In this document: piece by piece, positions 1 to 5,525 of the stretch
Layout: each line of letters begins with the position of its first letter
Position numbering within the stretch: position 1 is the stretch's first letter
NCBI GenBank assembly: GCA_000753945.1
Contig: JQOA01000096.1
Span: 1-5,677 of the forward strand
DNA: 5,677 nucleotides
Reading direction: 5' to 3'
From: Smithella sp. D17
GTDB lineage: Bacteria > Desulfobacterota > Syntrophia > Syntrophales > Smithellaceae
The notes under the pieces: model-generated
Told to the model about the DNA's origin: nothing
Databases searched by the model: none
What the model saw: the letters and a program-made list of their open reading frames with translations, nothing else
Program-made: the position numbers and the translations under genes

Positions 1-7
1 ATTAATC

Positions 8-28
8 ATTGTAAAGATTTTATTGTAA
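8..28. repeat. Short direct repeat in AT-rich edge
   Basis: ATTGTAA occurs at 8-14 and again at 22-28, a 14-base period, in a stretch with only five G/C in the first 30 bases. It lies just beyond the TAG that ends the S8-like fragment. The sharp drop in GC after that TAG is what one sees when leaving a coding region. The repeat is short and may be chance in AT-rich DNA. Confidence 0.25.
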
Positions 29-30
29 CA

Positions 31-705
31 CTACACTAGAACTCTTTCCCCCTCGCGGCGATCCGTCTCGACCAAGTGCCTTACATCATTAAGGAAACTG
101 CTCGCGCGTTCTGTACCACCGGGATGCCATAGTTCGACTTCAACAACGTAACGTTCTGCCATGCCAATTCGGGCACCACTTGGCCCAATCAATTCCATCA
201 GCCTTGATCCTATTCGATCTTCCTTTTTCCAAAGACACATCCTTTCGGGTTCAATGTACTCCAGGAAATCCATTTGGGTTGATAAGTACGGCATGCCTGT
301 TTTAGGCTTGATTCTTGGCCCTTTCTTGTAAGTATCAATAGCACTGTTGAACTCTTGCAGGTCAACATCGGTTCGGAAAGCAACAACAGCATTGTCTGGT
401 TCGACACTGACAATCTCTAGTCCAGTTTGTCTTTGAAGACTTTCAATCAATTGTTCTGCGCTTGCACCTTCGGCGTAGGGTATCCGAAAGACAAGATGGG
501 GTTGAACACCCTGGCATGGCACTGGTCTAGATTTGCATTCTGTGATTAGTCTTTCTGCCGCAGCTTCCAATTGAGGGGAGAAAACCGAGCGGTCACCACG
601 GTCAGGTCGATTTCCGGAAAATCCTTTCTTCTTGCGTCTTTCCGCGCTCCTTTCTTCACGCAGAAGTGGAAGATGGGGATAGGCTGATTCCGGACCGTTT
701 GCCAT
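31..705 (-). CDS. N-terminal fragment of an S8 (subtilisin-like) peptidase, AAA ATPase partner; catalytic domain absent
   Basis: This is a 224-residue protein with no signal peptide or membrane helix. It opens with a basic, polar leader (residues 1-40, with a run RRKKK near 24). An alpha/beta region follows (about 68-125, from LVFRIPY to VVAFRTDVDLQEF), then a stretch around KGPRIKPKTGM (128-138), a helical part, and YVVEVELWHPGG (186-197) leading to ERVLV at the end. From memory, this order matches the N-terminal non-catalytic region of long S8 peptidases encoded next to AAA ATPases. In those, a motif like RxELWxxG is followed by GGRVxxQC and then the protease domain. No D-H-S catalytic motifs (DTG, HGTHV, GTSMA) are present. 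The frame ends at TAG (31-33) where the family has Gln or a similar residue. The next codon is TGT (Cys), as in the family, so it could be a nonsense mutation, a truncation, or a split gene. The start is firm: AAGGAG lies six bases upstream. The gene begins three bases after the ATPase stop, so the two are almost certainly cotranscribed and translationally coupled. The S8 assignment is by pattern recognition, not alignment. Confidence 0.6.
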   Translation of the reverse strand: MANGPESAYPHLPLLREERSAERRKKKGFSGNRPDRGDRSVFSPQLEAAAERLITECKSRPVPCQGVQPHLVFRIPYAEGASAEQLIESLQRQTGLEIVSVEPDNAVVAFRTDVDLQEFNSAIDTYKKGPRIKPKTGMPYLSTQMDFLEYIEPERMCLWKKEDRIGSRLMELIGPSGARIGMAERYVVEVELWHPGGTERASSFLNDVRHLVETDRREGERVLV

Positions 706-708
706 TGA

Positions 709-1800
709 TTACTCCTTAGCTTGTGTAATAAGCGAGTCTTTTTCGTCTGTTTTCGGGAATTGTGAGACGTGTTTTTCAGCCTTGGATGTCATATTATTAG
801 TGAGAGATACACGTCGCCTCTGATTCCATGCACTTGATTTCAATGTCTCAGCGTCAATGGGACGCTTGTCCGCTAAGATCGATGTTTTAGTGGCGTCTAG
901 TGCTATGCGTTCAATATCTGCATGAGACATCCCTGCTAGATCGCGTGAAAGCAATTCGAGGTCGATTCCCTGTTCCAATCCTAACTGCTTCATGTTTCGG
1001 AGCAGTACTTCACGGATGGCTTCGGAGTTAGGCCTGTCAAAGAAAACTATTTCATCAAAACGGCGCCATAAAGCAGAATCAAGCAAGCCCTGATGATTTG
1101 TTGCTGCAATAATCAGCGTTTCACCTCGAAATCCGTCCAGCATTTGAAGAAACGAATTGACCACACGCTTTAGTTCGCCATGCTCTTCTTCGGCGGTGCG
1201 ACTTTTCCCAATAGCATCAAATTCATCGAAAAGAGCTACCATCGGGCGCGTCCTCACGAAGTCAAAGACTTTGCGTAGATTGGCGGCGGTCTCTCCGAGA
1301 TATGAAGATACAATTGCATCAAATCGAACCAGAACAAGTGGCAGATAGAGCGCTTGGGCAACGGCTTCCGCCGCAATAGTCTTCCCACACCCAGGAGGTC
1401 CGCAGAACAATATCTTGGAGGCTGGCCTTAGTCCGTAAGATCGCAAAATATCTGTTTTTCGGTTTTCTTGGATAATAGTATCGAGAGTGCGTTGAATATT
1501 TTGTTCTAGAATTAGTGATTCAAGCGTTCGCTTTGGATCTATGACTTCGACCAATACAACACCGCGTTCTTTATCGTGAGGTAAATCGCTAGCATGTGTG
1601 CCAATTAATGATAAGGTCTTTGTCGTAACAGTTGTAGATGCACCATTTAAGAGCATTTTTTCAATGTCACGCGCTAGAATATGATGGTTTTTTCTCCGTT
1701 CTTCAGCAATATATTTCTCGGCGGCCGTCCGGAAGGCATCTTTATCTCCTATCATGAAAGACTGGATTAGTTTGCTTACCAGTTCTCCTGTTGTGCTCAT
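709..1800 (-). CDS. AAA+ ATPase (FtsH/Cdc48-like single AAA domain), partner of S8-type protein
   Basis: This 363-residue cytosolic protein has one classic AAA domain (about 95-325). Walker A GPPGCGKT is at 134-141, the aromatic pore loop SYLGE at 166-170, and Walker B ALFDEFD at 189-195 with the catalytic Glu at 193. Sensor 1 is IAATN (231-235, Asn235). Candidate arginine fingers are Arg246/Arg247 in LWRRFDE, and the sensor-2-like lid motif is GMSHADIERI (290-299). All key residues are intact, so it should hydrolyse ATP and probably forms a hexameric ring that threads or remodels proteins. Residues 1-60 form a helical N-domain (KYIAEERRKNHHILARDIEKML) resembling the adaptor region of ATPases paired with subtilases. 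The tail (327-363) is basic and polar, without recognisable motifs. The start is well supported: AAGGG lies eight bases upstream and an in-frame TAA lies just before it. The likely partner is the following S8-like protein. The target is unknown; proteolysis or defence roles are inference from the pairing. Confidence 0.88.
   Translation of the reverse strand: MSTTGELVSKLIQSFMIGDKDAFRTAAEKYIAEERRKNHHILARDIEKMLLNGASTTVTTKTLSLIGTHASDLPHDKERGVVLVEVIDPKRTLESLILEQNIQRTLDTIIQENRKTDILRSYGLRPASKILFCGPPGCGKTIAAEAVAQALYLPLVLVRFDAIVSSYLGETAANLRKVFDFVRTRPMVALFDEFDAIGKSRTAEEEHGELKRVVNSFLQMLDGFRGETLIIAATNHQGLLDSALWRRFDEIVFFDRPNSEAIREVLLRNMKQLGLEQGIDLELLSRDLAGMSHADIERIALDATKTSILADKRPIDAETLKSSAWNQRRRVSLTNNMTSKAEKHVSQFPKTDEKDSLITQAKE
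712..717 (-). promoter_or_regulatory. Strong Shine-Dalgarno of the S8-like gene, inside the ATPase 3' end
   Basis: AAGGAG on the minus strand sits six bases before the ATG at 703-705. It forms the last two sense codons (Lys-Glu) of the upstream ATPase, whose TAA is at 709-711. This fixes the start of the downstream gene and indicates coupled translation. Confidence 0.8.
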
Positions 1801-1808
1801 CGCCCATA

Positions 1809-1813
1809 CCCTT
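1809..1813 (-). promoter_or_regulatory. Ribosome binding site of the AAA ATPase
   Basis: AAGGG on the minus strand is separated by eight bases from the ATG at 1798-1800. An in-frame TAA ends 15 bases before that ATG and no alternative start lies between, so this site decides the start. An out-of-frame ATG lies in the spacer. Confidence 0.6.
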
Positions 1814-1928
1814 TTTTACTTTGTTGTCATTAATCGATAAGGGGTACTACACCCAATTCAGAAAATCGTTTTTAGTCAGTGCATTCTGAGATACCCGACT
1901 TGTTCTTTAATAGATTTTAGTGGCGTTT

Positions 1929-1949
1929 TCACTCCAATTGATGGAGTGA
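1929..1949. repeat. 8-bp palindrome with 5-base spacer, operator-like
   Basis: TCACTCCA at 1929-1936 and its exact reverse complement TGGAGTGA at 1942-1949 flank ATTGA. No T-run follows on either strand, so it is not a classical terminator. It overlaps the -10 of the weaker promoter candidate (1946-1951), a placement typical of a repressor site. The binding protein is unknown. Confidence 0.4.
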
Positions 1950-1974
1950 TAATGCTCATTATTGCAATAGTCAA
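1946..1974 (-). promoter_or_regulatory. Second, weaker sigma70-like promoter for the AAA/S8 unit
   Basis: Minus-strand TTGACT (1969-1974, five of six consensus) is followed after 17 bases by TATCAC (1946-1951, four of six). Transcription would begin near 1939, giving a leader of about 140 bases to the ATPase. It overlaps the palindrome at 1929-1949. It also lies within the transposase-like relic, so it could be fortuitous. Confidence 0.33.
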
Positions 1975-2050
1975 TCGCATTTCTCGTGATCTTTTGTAAT
2001 TTATCAAAGCTTTTGCTTCATCGAATAATCCATTATTTCAGATAGAGGGG

Positions 2051-2079
2051 ACTATAAGAACATTGATCTTGTATGTCAA
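2051..2079 (-). promoter_or_regulatory. Near-consensus sigma70-type promoter driving the AAA/S8 unit
   Basis: Minus-strand TTGACA (2074-2079, perfect -35) is separated by exactly 17 bases from TATAGT (2051-2056, five of six for the -10). The predicted start is around 2044, about 240 bases before the ATPase ATG. A palindrome AATAAT CC ATTATT (2024-2037) lies just inside the transcript. It is the best promoter in the window, facing the ATPase and well clear of the exporter genes. AT-rich sequence raises the chance of false matches, but both hexamers and the spacing fit. Confidence 0.55.
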
Positions 2080-2182
2080 TTAAATATTGATTACCGTTTG
2101 AAAGAAAGTAGATAAGCCAAAATTGCCTGACGCTCACTTACAGGAAGAAAGAAATTATTTAGCTAACATTAAGTTTCAAATG

Positions 2183-2947
2183 TCACTTCATCCTGCTGAA
2201 CAAAACGCTTCCCAGCAAAAACATGATGACGGCAAAGAAGGTGATGACGCCGAAATCGATATAAAAAGGAAAAGTGCTGACATTGAGCAGAGCACCGCGG
2301 ACGCCATCCACCGCGTAGGTCAGCGGGTTGAGCTTGACCAGGCTCTGCAACCACAGAGGCAGCTTATTATCCACCGGGAAAAGAGCTCCGGAGAGGAAGA
2401 AAAGCGGAAAGACAACAAATGTCGAAACGACCTGAAAGCCTTCCAGGCTCTCCAGCATTGAGCCGATAGCCAGTCCCAAAGAAACAAGCGCGATGGATGT
2501 TATCAGCAAAAATAATAAGGCCAGCGGGATTCCCCAGGGATTGACGGAAGGAAATAAAAACGAAAAAATGAAAAGGATAAGAATCTGCAAAGTAACATCC
2601 GTGCAGCCGCCCAGCACTTTGCCCATAAAAATACTGAGGCGCGATACCGGCGCTACCAGCACGGCTTTAAGCACATCGAGCTTGCGGTCCCAGACAATAT
2701 AAAGTCCAAAAAATACCGAGCCGAAAAGCACCGACATGGTCAGTATGCCGGGATAAATGTAATCCCGGTAATTAATATCGCTGATATTGATGCTGGCTCC
2801 CACGCCGCTGCCGAAAAGGAACAACCACATCAGCGGCTGAACAATGCTGGAAACGATTCTGCTTTTTTCCCGCCGGAATACTATAAACTCGCGCCACCAT
2901 AAGGCGTAAATTCCCATCAATTCTTTTTGCAGACGATTATCGCTCAT
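2183..2947 (-). CDS. ABC-2 type (DrrB-like) transport permease
   Basis: This is a 254-residue inner-membrane protein of normal length for an ABC-2 exporter subunit. After a cytosolic start containing WWREFIVFRREKSR (17-30), six hydrophobic segments can be placed at about 32-52, 62-86, 117-134, 138-163, 171-191 and 228-250. The conserved ABC-2 loop before the last helix is clear: PVDNKLPLWLQ (191-201) followed by KLNPLTYAVDGVRG (205-218). Two permease copies with two ATPase subunits would make a homodimeric exporter for a lipid, drug, polysaccharide or similar substrate; the sequence does not say which. AGAGGGG (2956-2962) lies eight bases before the ATG. The start is one base after the ATPase stop (TAAGATG), so the two are coupled. 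The protein ends SRMK with TGA at 2183-2185. Nothing looks truncated. Confidence 0.9.
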   Translation of the reverse strand: MSDNRLQKELMGIYALWWREFIVFRREKSRIVSSIVQPLMWLFLFGSGVGASINISDINYRDYIYPGILTMSVLFGSVFFGLYIVWDRKLDVLKAVLVAPVSRLSIFMGKVLGGCTDVTLQILILFIFSFLFPSVNPWGIPLALLFLLITSIALVSLGLAIGSMLESLEGFQVVSTFVVFPLFFLSGALFPVDNKLPLWLQSLVKLNPLTYAVDGVRGALLNVSTFPFYIDFGVITFFAVIMFLLGSVLFSRMK

Positions 2948-2948
2948 C

Positions 2949-3926
2949 TTATTTTCCCCTCTGGCGGTAACGTGCCACGGAGTCCACCCAACTGCCGGAG
3001 TCTTCCGGTGAATCTTTCCGGATATCGTGACCGGTCAGCTTGATAAAAACATCATTGAGTGTCGGCATTCTTGTTTCCACGCATTCCACATGGGGAATGA
3101 TGGAAAGCAGCTCCGGCAGGTGGAGATGGGCATCCTTCAAGGTTATCTCCACCGCGCCGTCATTTAGTTTCACTTCTTTGACATAAGGAAGGTTTTGTAT
3201 CTTTTGCAGGGGAGGTTCTTTTGCCCGAATAACGACCAGATCGCCGCCCATGGATTCCTTGAGATTATCCGGAGCATCCAGCGCCATGATCTTCCCTTGG
3301 TCGATAATACCCACGCGGTCGCACACGAGCTGTGCTTCTTCCATATAGTGGGTGGTCAGGACAACAGTAGTCTGCTCCTTTTGCGCCATTTTTTTGATAT
3401 AGTCCCAGGTGCGGGCGCGTGTCTGCGGATCGAGACCAAGCGTCGGCTCATCCAGAAAGAGCACCGCCGGTTTATGCAAAAGGCCGCGCGCCAGTTCCAG
3501 CCTGCGGCGCATTCCGCCCGAATAAGTGCGGGTTATATCGTTACTGCGTCCTTTGAGGTCGACAAGCTCCAGCATTTCCGTTATTCTTTTTTCCCGCTGT
3601 TTGGCCGGTACACCGTAGAGGCGGGCATGAAGTTCAAGGTTTTCATGGCCGGTAAGAACCGTATCCAAAGTCGGGTCTTGAAAAACGATACCCACCTGGC
3701 GCCGGACTGCGGCTGGATTTTTTACGATATCAAAACCCGCCAATTTGGCGCTGCCTGAAGTCGGACAAATAATGGTGCAGAGCATCCCGATAGTTGTGGT
3801 CTTTCCCGCGCCGTTAGGGCCCAAAAGCCCGAATATTTCACCCTTCTCGATATTTAAATCAATGTCCCGCACGGCTTGAATCTTGCCGAAGGTTTTAATG
3901 AGAGATTTAATTTCGATGATTGACAT
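2949..3926 (-). CDS. ABC transporter ATP-binding protein, DrrA/daunorubicin-resistance type
   Basis: This 325-residue cytosolic ATPase powers the exporter whose permease follows directly. Walker A GPNGAGKTT is at 36-44, the Q-loop Gln at 83 (VFQDPTLD), and the ABC signature YSGGMRRRLELARGL at 135-149. Walker B VLFLDEP is at 155-161 with Glu160 catalytic, the D-loop GLD at 164-166, and the H-loop His at 193 (TTHYMEEA). All residues for ATP hydrolysis are intact. The C-terminal extension (about 220-300) ends in PTLNDVFIKLTGHDIR (288-303), the hallmark of the DrrA/DUF4162-type subgroup that pairs with ABC-2 permeases. A charged tail then ends RQRGK. The start at MSIIEIKSL is the usual N-terminus, although the upstream Shine-Dalgarno is weak. 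It lies 62 bases after the TPP enzyme and one base before the permease. Substrate unknown. Confidence 0.93.
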   Translation of the reverse strand: MSIIEIKSLIKTFGKIQAVRDIDLNIEKGEIFGLLGPNGAGKTTTIGMLCTIICPTSGSAKLAGFDIVKNPAAVRRQVGIVFQDPTLDTVLTGHENLELHARLYGVPAKQREKRITEMLELVDLKGRSNDITRTYSGGMRRRLELARGLLHKPAVLFLDEPTLGLDPQTRARTWDYIKKMAQKEQTTVVLTTHYMEEAQLVCDRVGIIDQGKIMALDAPDNLKESMGGDLVVIRAKEPPLQKIQNLPYVKEVKLNDGAVEITLKDAHLHLPELLSIIPHVECVETRMPTLNDVFIKLTGHDIRKDSPEDSGSWVDSVARYRQRGK

Positions 3927-3974
3927 TTAAGAATGATACCTAAATTTTCAGATTATGACTACTGTAATATTCTT

Positions 3975-3989
3975 GAGTTGTGCCAACTC
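3975..3989. repeat. Small hairpin at the TPP enzyme stop codon
   Basis: GAGTTG (3975-3980) and CAACTC (3984-3989) are exact reverse complements around TGC and overlap the TAG of the TPP gene. On the transcribed minus strand AAGAATATT follows rather than a T-run, so it is unlikely to terminate efficiently. It could be a processing or RNA-stability element between the TPP gene and the ABC ATPase. Confidence 0.3.
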
Positions 3990-5524
3990 TAGATCATCAT
4001 CTGAATCAGGTGGGGACCTTGCTCATGGAGTGCCTTGCCAAGCTCTCTGGCCAGTTCTTCCGCAGTGGTTACTTTAACGGACTGTACGCCCATTCCTTGA
4101 CCTAAGCTTACCCAGTCAATACCTGAAAGATCGGTGAGGTGTGATGCACACTTGCCAGGCGTTACTCCCAGCCGGCCATACTCGAGCTTAAGAATATCAT
4201 AGCTTTGGTTGGAGCAAATGAGCGTGGTAATATTCAATCCTTCTCTTGCCTGAGTCCATAACGCCTGTAGGGTATACATGCCCGCTCCGTCCGCCTGGAA
4301 GTTGATCACCGGCCTGTCGGGGCAGGCGACGGCGGCGCCGACTGCGCAGGGCGCGCCCTGGCCGATAGCTCCTCCCGTGAGTGTAAGAAGGCTGAAAGGC
4401 GGAACGCCGGAAGTGATGGGATAGTACATAAAGCCGCTTGTGATTGCCTCCTCAACGACAATTGCTCCCTCAGGCTGAAGAGCCGCGATGACCGCGCAAA
4501 TCTTTTGCGGGTTAAGAGCGCCCGCGGGGATTTCAGGTCTTTTTAAAGAAGCAAGCATGTCTGGATTAATAATTTCGGGCGCGGCGAGTTCGTCGGCGAG
4601 GATTTCCAGCACCTCCAGCAAGTCCTGCTCAGGCGTGGAGAGGTGAAACTTCTTCTGCTCTTCTTTTAAAAAGTTTGCCGGAATGCCTTCATACCCGAAA
4701 AAGGATACCGGCTCTTTTGCACCGGCAAAGACAAACACTTCGTATTTCGATAACATGTCTATGGCCATTTCCGGAAGATAGGGTACGCGCTTTACATCGG
4801 GCAGTCCGGCGCCCCGCTCGATACGCGCCGGAAAATTCTCAGTGATGAGATCACATCCGCAGGCCTGCTTTATTCTGGCAGCGGCCATCAACTCCTTTTT
4901 CCCGATATATTTGTTGCCAAGAACAAGCGCGGCTTTTTTGCTGGCTCCCAACAAGACTGCTGCTTTGACCGCAGCCTTGCTGATGGATAGTTGCTCCTTT
5001 TTATAATGAATGACCCCGCCGCTATTGGCGCACTTATTCGTCTGGAGATCAAACGGGACGATGAGGGTGGCAATCTGCCCTGCTTGCGCGGCCCCGATGG
5101 CGTCTGCCATATCCTGCCCGAGACGCTCGGAAGAATGGCAGGTGCGCTGCCATCCGGAAACCGTCTTCGCCAAAGGCTCGATATCCATGGCCAGGGGCGG
5201 GTCGGATGCGCGATGCCAGGTGGAATGTTCGCCCACCACGGTAACAATCCTGCTGTGCGCTCTTTTGGCATTGTGCAGATTCGCGAGTCCGTTGGCGAGA
5301 CCGGGCCCGAGATGGAGAAGCACCATGGCCGGCTTCTGGAGCATCCGGGCATAACCATCGGCAGCGCCGGTACAGACGCCTTCAAACAGACCGAGGACAG
5401 GCCGGATGCCTCCCACTGTATCAAGAGCAACCGCAAGAGGAAGCTCGGTTGTGCCCGGATTGGCAAAACACACCTCGATGCCTGAATTCCTTGCAGCTTT
5501 TATGATGCATTCAGCGCCGTTCAT
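3989..5524 (-). CDS. Thiamine-diphosphate-dependent enzyme, acetolactate synthase large subunit / benzoylformate decarboxylase-like
   Basis: This 511-residue protein is close to the family's usual 510-570. It has the three-domain TPP fold: a pyrimidine-binding domain (about 1-165), a divergent central domain (about 185-315) and a diphosphate-binding domain (about 340-500). The N-terminus MNGAE...CFANPGTTELP (1-29) is typical of this subgroup and fixes the start. The catalytic Glu that activates the cofactor should be Glu48 (GLFEGV). His71 (LLHLGPG) sits where benzoylformate decarboxylase has its active-site His70. The Mg/TPP motif is ADG (411-413) with Asn439 (CSNQSY), so the usual first Gly of GDG is Ala; Asp and Asn are kept. 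Such proteins are often labelled acetolactate synthase, but no small subunit gene lies here and the substrate cannot be deduced; a 2-oxoacid decarboxylase or carboligase is safest. The ATG comes one base after the upstream YtxH-like stop, without a clear Shine-Dalgarno, suggesting translational coupling. Confidence 0.87.
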   Translation of the reverse strand: MNGAECIIKAARNSGIEVCFANPGTTELPLAVALDTVGGIRPVLGLFEGVCTGAADGYARMLQKPAMVLLHLGPGLANGLANLHNAKRAHSRIVTVVGEHSTWHRASDPPLAMDIEPLAKTVSGWQRTCHSSERLGQDMADAIGAAQAGQIATLIVPFDLQTNKCANSGGVIHYKKEQLSISKAAVKAAVLLGASKKAALVLGNKYIGKKELMAAARIKQACGCDLITENFPARIERGAGLPDVKRVPYLPEMAIDMLSKYEVFVFAGAKEPVSFFGYEGIPANFLKEEQKKFHLSTPEQDLLEVLEILADELAAPEIINPDMLASLKRPEIPAGALNPQKICAVIAALQPEGAIVVEEAITSGFMYYPITSGVPPFSLLTLTGGAIGQGAPCAVGAAVACPDRPVINFQADGAGMYTLQALWTQAREGLNITTLICSNQSYDILKLEYGRLGVTPGKCASHLTDLSGIDWVSLGQGMGVQSVKVTTAEELARELGKALHEQGPHLIQMMI

Positions 5525-5525
5525 A

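Larger units (their letters stand above)
1907..2032 (-). pseudogene. Possible relic of an IS3/rve-type transposase C-terminus
   Basis: One minus-strand frame reads WIIR, an in-frame TGA (2018-2020), then SKSFDKLQKI...AIDYCNNEHYHSINW and ends KIY with TAA at 1907-1909. The pattern (Leu-rich helix, then Y/C-N-N-E-x-Y-H-S-x-N-W, then Tyr before the stop) resembles the tail of rve-fold transposases, typically YYNNERYHSxLxxxTPxxxY. The family's Arg is His here and the Thr-Pro is lost. No upstream part of a transposase can be read, because other stops interrupt the frame. If correct, this is the degraded 3' end of an insertion sequence. The match is short and made by eye, so chance remains possible. 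Confidence 0.33.
1801..2182. other. AT-rich intergenic region between exporter and ATPase modules
   Basis: This 382-base gap is clearly richer in A+T than either flank. It holds two leftward promoter-like elements (2051-2079 and 1946-1974), small palindromes at 1929-1949, 1960-1969 (TATTGCAATA) and 2024-2037 (AATAAT CC ATTATT), and a decayed transposase-like stretch (1907-2032). It also has a weak GGGT/ACCC hairpin around 1840-1853. Just after the permease stop there is only AT-rich, pyrimidine-rich sequence. I found no GC-rich stem followed by a T-run, so I cannot place a terminator for the exporter genes. Confidence 0.6.

Noticed and set aside
31..33. TAG readthrough as pyrrolysine in the S8-like gene
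   Set aside because: Nothing in the window indicates pyrrolysine machinery, and the following 30 bases are AT-rich and more like non-coding DNA.
1876..1980. A 34-codon minus-strand small frame starting MRLTIAIMSI and ending YLRMH in the intergenic gap
   Set aside because: It has no Shine-Dalgarno beyond a weak GAG, overlaps both the promoter-like elements and the transposase-like frame, and has no recognisable similarity.
2123..2461. Plus-strand open frame of 112 codons opposite the permease
   Set aside because: It is an antisense shadow of the permease gene, low in complexity, with no ribosome site or family resemblance.
3195..3758. Plus-strand open frame of 187 codons opposite the ABC ATPase
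   Set aside because: It is antisense to a gene with all ABC motifs intact; its protein lacks recognisable domains.
3975..3989. Rho-independent terminator after the TPP enzyme
   Set aside because: The stem is only six base pairs and no T-run follows on the transcribed strand.
4991..5485. Plus-strand open frames (164 and 114 codons) and a minus-strand 192-codon frame over the TPP enzyme
   Set aside because: They are alternative frames of a well-supported GC-rich gene; none carries a credible motif or start signal.
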